Below, one piece after another: positions 12,901-24,287 of a stretch of 64,000 nucleotides of DNA; position 1 is the stretch's first letter; each line of letters opens with the position of its first letter. The stretch lies in NCBI GenBank assembly GCA_023078685.1, contig JALGAS010000004.1:4526001-4590000 (forward strand), in the 5' to 3' direction. The DNA is from Neopestalotiopsis rosae. Its lineage: Eukaryota > Ascomycota > Sordariomycetes > Amphisphaeriales > Sporocadaceae. The position numbers and the translations under genes were made by a program. Under the pieces are notes generated by a model. That model saw only the letters and a program-made list of their open reading frames with translations, did not search any database and had not been told where the DNA came from.

Positions 12901-13960
12901 AATTGTACTGAGCCTTTGATCTTTATGGCCTTGCGAAACCAAGAAAGTCTGAATCCGATCAAAACAAGCCACAGATGCTTTGAAGTTCGGAATCGACCCC
13001 ATCAAATTGGCCATTGGGGTCGCGACAAGCGCTACGATTGACAAAGCGGTAAATTCCTCGGAGATTTAGAATGCATCAGGTCCGGATCTTGTCCAGAAGA
13101 CAGCGGACGTTATAATGACTGCTGGGGTCATTTGGTCCGAAAAGTTGGCTAGAGCCCATTAGTTCATATTTTCTGGCATGTGTGGTGCAATGCATATACC
13201 TATCAAGATGATGCGAATAATGAAAGCTCGAAACTTCTTCGACAACTCTAGCTCGCTGGACCGCAGGCTCTGGATGAGGTTGGCAATGTAGTCGGTGAGC
13301 CCCATCATCTTCAGGCCCTTGATCTGTGATAGCATTGATGAGGTGATGGAGACTCGCTATTGTACAGCTTGGTTCCACATTCCTCGAGCTGGACCAATGC
13401 CATCGGTGGCATAGTTTGTGGCAACGCCAGATACTGTGTACCCATATTCAGTCAAAAGCTTGTTGGACACTTAAGGTTTACTTACCAATCGTGGGAATTA
13501 CAACAAGGAAGCAGGCGGCACCGATTTGTCTCTCCAGTAGATAGACTGCAACCGCGAGCTCTACAACGCTTGCCCAAATCTCGTGCATCTCCTGAATACC
13601 AGTCGCAATGCCGTCAACGTCGGTGCTCATCAAAGTGACTGCAGCGCCATCTTTTGCGCAATTGCAGTATCAAGATGTACAGTTTTCTTATAAATCAAAG
13701 AGACAAGGCCTCCTCGAAGTATTGTTATGAGCTGGAATAGTAAATGGTTGTAAATAAGTCGAGATAACTGAATGACAAATATCAGTTTCCATGGCATTTC
13801 TTGGTGGAGGGGGCAATGAAACTCACAGCAAGCCCCAGGTAGCGGCTCATAGTCGAATCAAAAGATCCAACCACCGTCGTAGGTTCCGAGCCCCGCGCTT
13901 AGAGGCCGACCACTAGCCTTGCAGTGGTACCTGCTGCCCGCCCGCAGAACGATGTCCACG
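9907..13960 (-). pseudogene. Decayed ABCC (MRP-type) multidrug ABC transporter
   Basis: Recognisable parts, in coding order: TMD1 (about 13.76-13.05 kb), NBD1 (about 12.9-12.15 kb) with Walker A GPVGSGKSS and signature [11 protein letters not shown]2 (about 11.75-10.72 kb), and NBD2 (10.68-9.91 kb) with LSHGQKQ and Walker B VVLLDEATSSVD. The NBD2 Walker A is split by an intron ending near 10517. Lesions within conserved sequence: a TAA at 12514-12516 just before FDERWY, a TGA at 12202-12204 just before PDGI, a TAG at 10628-10630 just before IQPGQK, and another stop just upstream of EEFTALS. There are also frameshifts in TMD1 (near 13.65 kb) and at the start of TMD2 (near 11.43 kb). No N-terminal TMD0 could be found. 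Intact relatives are exporters of drugs or secondary metabolites. Both ends are approximate at the 5' side. The number of lesions makes sequencing error an unlikely full explanation. Confidence 0.85.
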
Positions 13961-14300
13961 CGCAGTCTGACTTAGTGGACTCCACCCAAGATTCCTCTAC
14001 AACCTCCAGATGGCAATAGTTTGTACCGGTCTCAGTAACGACGGGATATACCAGTCTAACCTATATGTTATCTTAAGCTATTTCAGATGTCGGCCTCCCA
14101 CCACAACCACCCAGTACTGCCTGGGCCGGGCTCAGTGGGGAAGTTTTGACGGTTGAGCTGATCAGCGTGCATGGGTTGAGCCCGCTACCCTCCCCGAGAG
14201 TGGTTAGCCGATGGTCATTCTGTGCCCTACTCGACTGCGACGGCTTTCAATCATCTGCTAGGGCGACATGCATGGGCGACTCGTTTTCATTTATTCTTGA
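13961..14300. other. Spacer between two pseudogenes
   Basis: Short stretch between the 5' end of the transporter remnant and the 3' end of the chitinase remnant. It may hold undetectable N-terminal transporter sequence. No gene called. Confidence 0.3.
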
Positions 14301-17300
14301 CTATACAGGCATTTGTCTTCGCTCATGGGTTGAGAACGGATTCGGCAACACATCACCGGGCGCTCTGTCACCCTGAAACCAATAAACTAGACACCCAACC
14401 ATGTAGTAATCACCCACACCCCCGTTGTTACAGCTTGTAAATGCGCTTTGAAGGATGGCAGTGCACTCCTGTGCCTCGTCGCCACTACCAAGGGGATCAA
14501 TCGCGTCCTGGATGTCTAATGACGTTACACAGTTGACAGGCCAGTAGACCGTGAAGTTATATCCAATCTGATCTCCAACAACATAATCATATAGACTATT
14601 GATCACACCATTCGGCGGCGCGGGAAAGGTTTCGTTGGTAGCGTGGTCTGTGCAAAACTGTTCAGCCGCCTTGGCTACAGTTTTGGCGTTCACATCGCCA
14701 TGGCCTGGGAAATCGGCCTCGTTATTGCACACAACAGCCTGCATTACGTATGGCTCAGTGTAGTGCGGGTCCTTCGACGTCGTGGTAGCTGTGGTGGTGG
14801 CCTTGGATGTTGTAGAAGAGGTCGTCGTGATGCCAAACTCGGTTATGACGGCGGAATAGTCAAGGGAGAAGATGGAAGAGCGGTAGAGAGCATCTCATCG
14901 GCTATGGAGTCAAGCACAATTGTGTAGTCGGCATCATCGTCGTCGTCGTCGTCGCCATCGTCGTCGTCGCCATCCTCGCTGCTACCACCACTGTCCAAAA
15001 CACCAGGAGGATAGAATGGGCAGCCCGAGTCGCAAAATAAAATACCTAGAAGTTGCAATTAACATAAGCTGTATCAAGAAGCAATCGGCTTAATTGAAAT
15101 ACGAAAAAGGGAACAGCAACTCACAAGCCTCGCCGCAGACAGGACAGCCTGCTGTAGCAGTGGGTCTTGGCGTATTTGCTGACGTCCATGACGGCTTCTT
15201 GGAATTGATGACAGGATCTGTACTGCCAGGTTCCGGTGTTGTCATGGGGTGTGGATTAGGCGTAACAACTACAGTAGCTGCGGGCAATGTCACACCACCA
15301 ATAATCGTCGTGCTTCCTCCTAACGTCTCTGTCTGCACAGGTGGAGAGTACGTGAGGGAACCCCAAATGACGGCACCCCCAGAGCTCATCGTCGTCTCCG
15401 TGGCACCAATGATGGAAGTCGTCCCACTCATCACTCTGCACAATTGTATAAAAGAGTCAGAAACACGTTTCAAGCTTGTTCATTGCGAATTGTGGATTTG
15501 TGCTTACGGTGTAACGGTGACAGTAAATGGGGGCGGTTGCACAGAACTTGTAAGAACGATGGGTCCCTCGGTTGAGTTCGAATCAAGCGTAACGCCCCAT
15601 ACAGGAATTGCTGTAGTCGTGACTAGGAGAGAGGACTGTGTCAGCAAACGGCCTTGTCCACGAAATGATCAGAGTTGAACAATAGCATTATGACTCACCA
15701 GGAGGTATGGTTAGCATTGTAAGCCACGACACATCAACGTATGCGGGTTATGTCGATGTCGAACCATCAGTGAAAGTAGAAGTACTGGTAACAAGACTGG
15801 AGTACGTGATGGTTGTGGTCCATGATGGGAAGGATATGGTCGTTGCACTGCCCAGTGGCATTGGTGGCCAGACGAGTGTGGCGCCAGGCGGACCACTGAC
15901 TAGTTGTGTCGCGGAGCTCCAGATACCAGGGTCAATATAGATAGTTCGAGCGGAAGAGTTTGATGTTCCCGATGTTTCATTGCCATCGCCATTTTCCGAC
16001 TGCAAGTCTACAGCCCAATCCGCCGAACCAAGAAAGTTAAGGCCCGGGTACAGAGCCTTGCGAGTTGCCTTATTCGTGTCGTCCATATAAGCCACTGAGT
16101 CTCGTTGAAGACCACGATGTTGGAGTAAGAGTTTTGATCCCAGAGACTCTATGCTGAGGGGTTCTCTGTGAGAATTTGATCGATTTCATAGTTAGATATG
16201 TATCCTGCGGTGTTGGTGCACTGTCCTGGGTATGCACCTGAGTCCGGCCCTGAGTAGGTGCATTGCTCCGTACAGCATCCTGCAGTCTCCATCTGGAATG
16301 AGCGGCCATAGCTACTCACTCCGACCGCGATCATATTGGAGGGAACACCTGCTTTTGTAATCATTGATAGAGCATTGATGGTTTCCGTGAGGTTAACATG
16401 AGACCTGAGGCAGTTGCCCAGACCCTGTTCGTATGAAGCACATCCAGAACTAGCATATTTGTTTCTGTAATCCCACTGCCAATGAAGGTCGTATGTCATA
16501 TAGACTATATAGTCCACGACAAGGCTCAGGGCTTGAATAGGGAAGTACTGCAGGTACCAGTCCGACGCAGGGGCTGTAATGGACACTGTCTTTCCCGATG
16601 GCATTTGCTGTTTGAGCTCGTCCAACAACAAGAAGTATCCCTTACTATCAGTCTCGCTGCCAGCAGGAATACCGGGAATGTCTGGCTCGTCAGGGTACTC
16701 CCAGTCCCAGTCTATGCCGTCGAGATTATGCTCATTGAGAAAGTTGACGATGTTTGTGACGATAGTCTGTCGATTGGCCTCAGACCCCACTCCTTCCCTC
16801 ATGATGTTGTAGGTACTCAGGTTTGTAGAGAAGGACCAGCCACCAAGAGAGACAATCTTCTTGATACCTGTCATGCCTATGAACAGCGAGAACTGCTCAG
16901 AGACATCACTGGTATTCACAGAGTAATCCGCGTTCAATGTGTTAAAAGAGAAATGAATATGAGTGTATGCAGAAGTATCAATACGGTTGACTCCCATACG
17001 TAGGCATGAGCGATGCCAGTCGAAAGCTTCAAAGTAGGCAATGTTGTAAGTCTCGCTGGGGGCATCGGAGGTGACGATCTCGGTACCACAGTTACTGATA
17101 CAACCGTTTTCGTTGGGAGCAGCCGTGCCCGGAGCACCTGTAGAAGACTCGAAAATGGTGCAAAATTCATTTGTCGTGCCGCACTGCCCCCATATATTGC
17201 AGCATGCATTCAAGGGACATCTGTTCATAGTGGTGAAGTCTGTTCCTGATGGTGCTGGTGCCGTATCGTTCAATTGAGGACCGCATACGGCGTTAGGTAC

Positions 17301-18800
17301 AGCGGCTGGCTGTGGAGGATACCCAGTACTAAGACAAATGTTGTATCTGGCTAGTACGTCACCACACCCATACCAACCCCAAGTGTTACCATTGAAGCTC
17401 TCGATCTCATCATTAGTCAGGTCGTCTGTAGCTCCGATAGATGAACATGAATCGCCTGTCGCGACCAGATATGTGTAACAGTAGCCATTAGCGCCTTGCT
17501 CCGGCGTGAAGGTGGAGAGAGTGCCGGCGCTGCAGCAAAAGTGTTGGCCTGAAGTACAACACAAGCTCGAATCAGAATTGTAGTCCGTGAAATCTGCCAA
17601 AGTAATTGTTGCGTATCGTATATATCTCTACACTAGCCTAAGCTGGGTAAGGGAATTCCCACTTTTGTCCTTATGGCCTAGCGGGATATTGCGATAGTAA
17701 TACCACATTGGGCGGCAAGTGTCTCACAAGTGTCTCCGCCCGTTGCCTGAACCGTGCTACACCCGGTGCGGCGTGTGAGGTGACTCGATGTTCCTGCGGA
17801 GGCCAGGCGTGTAGAAATGGATCAAATCGGTAATGTTGACTGCCGGAGTGTCACTAGGAAGTTCCAACAGGGATGGAACGCTGTAAGTCTGCGTCTGCCA
17901 ATCCACGGGTGTCCCAAGTTCTGCACAGCTGCCGTTTTTCCATGACTGTACGTTTTTTTGGACAGCGCCTAGGTCTCCAGCGGTATTGACCATGACACCC
18001 AACGAGTATCTTGCCGAGTAGCTACCGCACAATTGTACGGCGAGATTCTCTGGTATGCTGCCATCGCTCACCACCTGTGTGGTAAGCTTCTCCAAAATGG
18101 AAGTCAGCGTCCCTTGACTACCAAGACCTGATCCGGCATAGATGCCTAACGCGACATGGCCATTATAGGCATATATGATAGTCTCATTGCAAGCAGTAAC
18201 AGCTTGGGCCGAGTAGTCCCGAAGCTGGGCGAGAGCATCAATGACATCTACCACACGCTCAGACGACGAAGCCCCCGAGCTTGCTAGTTGCACTGGTGCA
18301 GTAATCTCGGTCTCTTGTACACCGTCCCCAAAACAGGTTGCAGAAGACTCAGATCTGACATTGATGTCCGAAGAGGCGAAATCCGCTGTACAGGCGGAGA
18401 TTGCAACGTGTGTACTAGGATCATCAATCTGGTTGAAAAGCGAGAACTTTAGGAGCATGGTCTTGTTGCATTCTCTCTCCAGGCGATCCAGGTTGCCGTA
18501 AAAAGACCACATGCCGGCGGTAACAACATCACTACTGCAACCTAAAGGACAGACGTCTCGCTCGCGTTGGAGTGTAGTTGAATTAGCGGCTAGCACTGCG
18601 GTGCGTGCACTGGCAAGATCTGTCGGAACACCAGTGACAGGGCCAGAGGTTGTCTTGATGTATAGGGAAGCAGCAGGTCGCTAGGGATATCATTCGTACT
18701 GGCATGACTTGCCAGAGTCCTCGCTCCAGTAGCTGCCAATGCAATGGCAAAGACCAAACTGGATGGCCTCGTGATTAGGCACGCTGCACGGAGAGGCTCA
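14301..18800 (-). pseudogene. Decayed killer-toxin-like GH18 chitinase (LysM + CBM18 + GH18)
   Basis: Domains in coding order: a signal-peptide-like segment (near 18.74 kb), the N-terminal domain of large fungal GH18 proteins (18.6-17.77 kb), LysM segments (around 17.7 and 17.5-17.3 kb), a Cys-rich CBM18 chitin-binding domain (about 17.25-17.1 kb), and the GH18 barrel with catalytic DGIDWDWEYP (near 16.7 kb). A Thr/Ser-rich linker and a Cys-rich C-terminal module (14744-14301) follow. Family members are secreted chitinases related to yeast killer toxin subunits. Lesions: no ATG in frame with the signal region, a one-base shift near 18.67 kb, loss of a splice donor near 17.69 kb, a TAG at 16149-16151, a shift near 16095, and a TAA at 15748-15750. 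Each interrupts otherwise clear family sequence, so the gene is very probably dead. Confidence 0.85.
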
Positions 18801-19580
18801 GAGGAGAAAGTGTGCAGTTATGGTCTCAAAGTTTGGGACGTAGTGTAGAGCCGAGTAAAAAGGACAACATAGAATGGAGAGTATCGCAGCCAGGCTTCTC
18901 GACTGGTAAACGATGGCCAAGCGAGGGAAATAGAGGATGTCAAGGTAGCGCGACTATTACGACAATTTCGCTGGCATCACATTATGAAATAGGCGCAACT
19001 CAAAGAACATGATACATTCTGCTGTTACATGTGAATGAACGGAGCCCATTACAGACCCATCCAGGCAGGAAGTATTGTTACGCCGGTCTTGTAATAAGAG
19101 TAGCTCGTTCCACGACCAGACCTTGCTACCTGACATATGCTAAGGGGTCTCGTAGAGCATATGCCGTCCCCCGCTATCTGGCGACCACAAGTTCTGTGGT
19201 AAGCTAAATTAGTGCAAAGGTCCTTCGCTACAATCTAGAAAGGAAAGCAAAAATAGGGTAGTCCCACTTTTTAATTGAATGGACTAACCTTAGTGTATCT
19301 CCATCTCCATTTCTTGCTAGTACACAAAGCTACTGCCCGGGCAGAAAAAAAAAACAGGATTTGACCAAGGAACTCATAGACTGATCTGGATCTGTTCCAA
19401 TATATAAATACTAATACGCTATCCGGTGCTTAGATGATATTTTTTGTGTATCAGTTGGGCGAAACTATGAAATGATCAAGTCTCCCACCTATTATTTCTT
19501 GTCCAGATATTATCCAGTGTTCGTTCCTAGCTTTCATTGATTAGTTCCTGCCCCCCGCCCGCCCTCTTTAGCTGCCAGCC
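18801..19580. promoter_or_regulatory. Intergenic region and presumed SET-gene promoter
   Basis: No gene seen. A TATA-like element (ATATATAAATA) lies near 19400, about 180 bp before the SET-domain gene's ATG, and a C-rich tract lies just upstream of that ATG (about 19550-19562). Promoter role is inferred from position. Confidence 0.35.
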
Positions 19581-21635
19581 ATGGAAATTTACGACCAAGT
19601 ACCAGAGTCGTTAGAAGGATGTTCCGAAGAACTCATCGAGAATGTATACCGCCTACTTACTTTGCAAAAATCGAGAGAGCCAGACAACTGGACAAACCTC
19701 CCTCTTCTTGATCATCCGGTCATCCGACTTGTGGCTTTTTTCGAGGAAGAGGACAATTCATCCGAGTTCAGCCCACGTTCAGAAGTTCTCTTCTCTGTAG
19801 GTATACACTGCGGCATGCTGTAATGTCGTCCAACGCTTACGATGTCGATCAAGTACACTTTTGATAATTCCAAATTGCTTTCTGAATTATTGGACAGTCC
19901 ATGCGACGGCGAGTTCTCTGAATCGCTAGGAACTAATGAAGAACCCGGAACAACAATGTCGGGCATGTCATCAAGTTTGCAAGAAGCTGAATTTGATGTG
20001 AGAGCTTCTACAATTCGAGACACTCCGGTTTCTGAGTTTTCAGAAGGCCGAGCGCCTGAAAGCATGAATTTCATTGCACCGACAATGCTCTCGGTCACAT
20101 CAAATGACCAGAATGCGTCGCAACTCGAATCATCTGCAGATGGCAAGCTTCCACGCCTCAGACAATGTAGATTGCGGCCCTCCACTTCCACAAAAGGCAC
20201 CACAACAATGGAGACACAAGATCAAAGAAGGATCCAAAGCAGCGATAGGTTCACGAAGCGGCAGAAGATTCAATATCTGGGCCACTCATTGAAACCGTCC
20301 AGCCTGCACAAACTCTTGACGGGTATCTGGGAGCAGATCTATGGTGATATCGATCTAGATGTACCGAAATTGTTATCTCATGTCCATTGGAAGACAAAGC
20401 CCGATATTTCCAGCTCTCAGATGCTCTCGTTTGGGGCTTCCGAGAGCGATACGAGCAGCACTGAGATAACGAAGACCACGAATGCAGTCTTCAATCAAAG
20501 GAACGAATTTTGCCGACGCGTGACACAGGCAAGCAAGGCATGCAGATCTCTCGAAATTATTGTTCAAGCCCGCTGGGTTGAGTATTTTGATGATTTCGTG
20601 GAAGAACAAGTGGTCCTCCAGCCCCGGGTATCTCGATCCAAGCACCATAAGAGAGCTCTTCTGGAAGCCTGTTATGATTTCGGGTGGTCAGAAAAGGATC
20701 TTCGAAACAAAGTGCATGTTTGGCGCGGGTACAAAGAGCTAAAAGAGGCGGGTGGGTGGGCAGCGCTCGTATTTGCCGGTGCAGGACTCTACCGATTCTC
20801 TAAGTATCGTGTAGGGTTCGATTCAGAGGGGTTTGGACACTTGCGCAATTTGCGGGCTGCTATTGAAGTGGCTGCAGACACATTGCACCCACATTGGAGG
20901 TCTTTACTCTCCGCGATTGGAGAGTCTACACAGGCAACTTATGGTTCTCATCCCCACGATTGGGTCATTTTTCTGGACGGCTCTGGACCGGTTCCTCTAA
21001 GATCGACGTATGTTCATCGCGAACCAAACTTCTCCTACATACAAATTAAGGAGAGCATCCTCGATTCATCAGTATGGGGCGATTACGATCCTCGGTTGGT
21101 AGCTCTCGCAAAGGTCACCAACCATGGGTTGCCATTGTGTGATATTTGTGGAGAGGAGCAATCCGATAACCCAGAACACAACAATTGTCGATGCTTCCCA
21201 GGAATGTTTGGGGGTGTAAAGGCCGTTAACAGTCCGTTGCTTGTCTTTCATACTCCTGACGGGAGGAACAATGGACTCCTCGCCTTGTGTGACTTGGACC
21301 GTGGGAGCGCCATCGCCGAGTTCGTCGGTTTCATCACTAATGGTCTGAGAGACCAAGATGTTATGGAAAGCTCAACCGAATCTCAAACCTACCAAATTTG
21401 GCAAGGTACACATGGCAACTGTACCAGATTTGTCAATCATAGTTGCAAAGCTAATGCACAATACCAGCGGTTCACTTGGCTGAGGATACAACGAATCGTT
21501 CTTGTAAGCAAAGGCATTAAAGCTGGCACTGAAATCACTGTGGACTATTCTGAGAAGTATTGGAAAGGTCTCGATAAAAAGTGTCGTTGTGGTGAAGCTT
21601 GTTGTCGTTATAGTCGTGCCGTAGGTAGAGCGTAG
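19581..21635 (+). CDS. SET-domain protein (putative lysine methyltransferase)
   Basis: CDS join(19581..19796,19854..21635), 665 aa. The 57-bp intron (GTAGGT...AAG) is the only choice near the end of exon 1 that keeps the frame. The N-terminal about 450 residues have no recognised domain. A Cys/His-containing stretch (DICGEEQSDNPEHNNCRC, roughly 515-535) resembles a degenerate pre-SET region. The SET core follows: a GLLALCDL start, the substrate/cofactor motif RFVNHSCKAN (NHSC at about 600-603), ITVDYSEKYW with the catalytic-type Tyr, and a post-SET CRCGEACC cluster at the C-terminus. These proteins methylate lysines in histones or other proteins using SAM. The intact NHSC, the Tyr motif and the post-SET cysteines suggest an active enzyme. 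The target cannot be read from the sequence. Confidence 0.85.
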
Positions 21636-22473
21636 TCAAAAGGCAACTCTGCTAGATACTTCTGGCATCCTTCGCGTTTTCATACACTGATCCCAATTTT
21701 TCGGGACTCCAAAGATATGGCGTAACCTATTTCAAAAGCAGGAAGAAATGAATGAAAAGCCCCAACTATTAACAACGGCCGTTTTGATGCAAGCACCATA
21801 GTATAACAACGCTGATGGCCTGACATTGGCTTTTTCCAGCTTGGACGAAGGGGTGGGATGTATGTCAGGATGTTAGCAATCCGGTCTCAGCGTGACATAC
21901 TGAAAAGAGCCAATAACCAGAGGTAACGTTGCTCAAGGGGTATTACTGCATAAACCACCGAGCTTGATAATGCACAGTTGATCTTACCAACGCAATTGCA
22001 TCGACAATGGTAACCATGCCAAAACCTTTGCGTTACGTGGAATTGAATAGTGCAGAGACATCTCTGGCTAGAGTCCCTAAATCATAATGCATGATAGCAA
22101 ATCAATATCATAGGTGACAGTGATGAGATCATGCTTATCTAGACTACCTAGCAAAAGTGGCTATCATGTAAGCTATCAAGCGTGTACCATATCTACAAGA
22201 AACCGGGTTTTCTGTCATAACTACCAACCACCTGGTTCCTTTGCCCCCCTTTTTTTGAATTTTCCAAGCTACGTAAATCAGGAAACTTCAAAGAAGTCGA
22301 CCAGTGATTTGTCATTTTCACTCTGCTCTACCCAAACGATATGATATCCATTTTTCCACCTCTCGGATTGCTTTCAAACAATACTGTCTACGTCAGTGGT
22401 GCTTGAAAATATCGCACTCCTCATCTTGTTCAATTTGGGTATACTGCCGGCAGCTCCGGTTCCATCAAATTCC
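21636..22473. other. Intergenic sequence between SET and bZIP genes
   Basis: About 840 bp with no supported gene. The open frame that runs into the bZIP gene from upstream begins at a GTG and is not used as a start. Confidence 0.4.
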
Positions 22474-23165
22474 ATGGCCAGCAATATGACCCCAGATGAT
22501 ACTGCGACAATATTGAATGAGATCAACGCAGAGAACCGGGTTTCCTCCTTCTTTGCACATGTGTTTCACTACAATACCAACGAAAGCGAGTTGGCAACTG
22601 TTGGTACAGCGAATCTGGTTAACACATTTGGGCCATCATCTACGACGCTTTTTTGCCCATTCTTCCATGAACCCAATGTATGTTTCCGAACCGAGCGCCG
22701 TCGTGGGACATTCTGATCTAACATCTTGAGATCTTGTCGGCTTTGGAACAGGACATGGCTAGTGGCCTTCAGACATCGTTGGCCAATGAAAGCTATATTG
22801 GAGAAGATCCTCAATCCTTAACAGAGCAAGCGAGCGACAGTCCTACAAATTCAGCAGAACATCATTGTGTGAATCAGAGCATTCTTGCTTGTGAAGACAG
22901 GAAACATAAAAGCCGTTTAGCTGCAGTCAAATTTCGTGAGGAACGAAGACTGGTGGAGCATGAGTTAAAAAGCCACTATGAAGCATTGCACGAAAGGAAT
23001 ATAGATTTAAGAATATTAGCTAGAGACCTGCAAGAGGAGATCTTACAGCTCAAGAACGAACTACTGCGACATGGACACTGTGGATTCCCGCCCATAGACA
23101 ATTACATACTTCAGAGAGCTGTAACGCTCCAGAATCTCCCAGTTCATCAGATCCAGGGAATCTGA
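22474..23165 (+). CDS. bZIP-type transcription factor
   Basis: CDS join(22474..22677,22731..23165), 212 aa. The intron GTATGT...CTTGAG keeps phase 0. The N-terminal 100 residues are unassigned. From about residue 125, RKHKSRLAAVKFREER forms the basic region, followed by heptad leucines (LHERNIDLRILARDLQEEIL and onward) and a C-terminal RHGHCGFPPIDNYI motif, which I recognise from a group of fungal bZIP factors. The usual invariant Asn of the basic region (NxxAAxxFR) appears to be Ser here (SRLAAVKFR), which could weaken or change DNA recognition. It probably acts in the nucleus as a dimer. Targets unknown. Confidence 0.8.
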
Positions 23166-23477
23166 TCAAGATCGCATCGAGACAATACAACAAACTTCAA
23201 GGAATCTCCTTCCTACAAGATTTGAAGATGTAACTAAAGGAAAAGAGTAAAGTCAAGACCCTAGCAGAACTTCATTACTGAGACCATTGAAGTTACTGAT
23301 GTAAATACAAAATTCATAGGGATGAGACTCGCCGCCTTCAGAAACCGAAAGCCCGCGACAATGATCTCCATTCATAAGGGAAGAAAAAAGATCATAACTT
23401 ATGGAGGAGAAAAACCAGGTAACATCTTATGCACTGGATTGATATTTTTGAACTACGTGTTGAGTTGGTGTAATTCC
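23166..23477. other. Intergenic sequence between bZIP and F-box-like genes
   Basis: Short convergent 3' region; nothing seen. Confidence 0.35.
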
Positions 23478-24287
23478 CTACGTCCCTGGCATCTGCACGA
23501 GATGACGACCACACCTCCCAGGGTTTCTCGGGGAGCAACGATAACAATTCTTTGTCTGGGTTCCAGTCCCAGAGCTGATGAATTTCTCAGCTATTGCGCA
23601 ATATTCCAGACTTGCAGGTACCCAATCTTGAAGATGTCTATGGAGCTCACAGCGCAAAATTCCGCATTTCTGACAGAAAGCCTGCCTGGACGCAGAAATT
23701 GCGGACATCCTCAAAGACTTCAAGAAAAGTGGCTGTGAGAAGCGCCACACCCATTCCAAGTCATTTGGGGCAAGGCGTCTTGTTGATAGCGAAACCTGAC
23801 CGTTTAATCGGCGATGAATGTGGTAGAAATGTTTGCGGGTCAGGGCAAGACAAGTGCCATCGACCAGATCGAGGAACTCAAAGATGATGTAGTGGATATC
23901 GGTGGGAAGATCAGAGGGTTGTAGTCGGTGAGAGAGGTGAGCCCGTTGCGGGTTAATTCTTTGAGCCTCAATGACGGACGAAAATCGCCTAGGACGGCGA
24001 TTTCCTTCAGACCCCGAAGGCTCGTTTGGAGCAGATGGCCAAGTTATGGAACAATCCGACAAAGATCTTGTACCCCAAGTCTTCGATTTTCTTGATGGTT
24101 GAGTTTGATATTCTTGGGAAAGAGATGTTGACGCCATTTGTGTCGAGTTTGGGGTCAACTCAGTTCGCGGGTGCATTAATGCAATCTGTGCTTGGTGCAG
24201 CCAACAGTTCACCTCTTTGTCTGAATTGATGCACTGGCAGATATGAAGTGTAATGTCCATGATTGCAGGAGAATGCGTTGGATTCAT
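23478..24287 (-). CDS. F-box-like protein
   Basis: Single-exon frame, 269 aa from the ATG at 24287. A second ATG at 24137 would give about 219 aa and cannot be excluded. An F-box-like helix set starts with LPTDIHYIIFEFLDLVDGTC and continues ALTRKHFYHIHRRL, at about residues 125-160. A Cys/His-containing C-terminal half follows, with FCQKCGILRCELHRH and NCYRCSPRNPGRCGRH, a layout common to many fungal F-box proteins of unknown target. Such proteins link substrates to SCF ubiquitin ligases through Skp1. The substrate cannot be predicted. The N-terminal about 110 residues are low-complexity and may not all be translated. Confidence 0.6.
   Translation of the reverse strand: MNPTHSPAIMDITLHICQCINSDKEVNCWLHQAQIALMHPRTELTPNSTQMASTSLSQEYQTQPSRKSKTWGTRSLSDCSITWPSAPNEPSGSEGNRRPRRFSSVIEAQRINPQRAHLSHRLQPSDLPTDIHYIIFEFLDLVDGTCLALTRKHFYHIHRRLNGQVSLSTRRLAPNDLEWVWRFSQPLFLKSLRMSAISASRQAFCQKCGILRCELHRHLQDWVPASLEYCAIAEKFISSGTGTQTKNCYRCSPRNPGRCGRHLVQMPGT

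Noticed and set aside
15094..15678. Plus-strand 194-codon frame over the chitinase linker
   Set aside because: It is the shadow of the Thr/Ser-rich linker of the minus-strand GH18 pseudogene; long antisense frames are common over such biased sequence.
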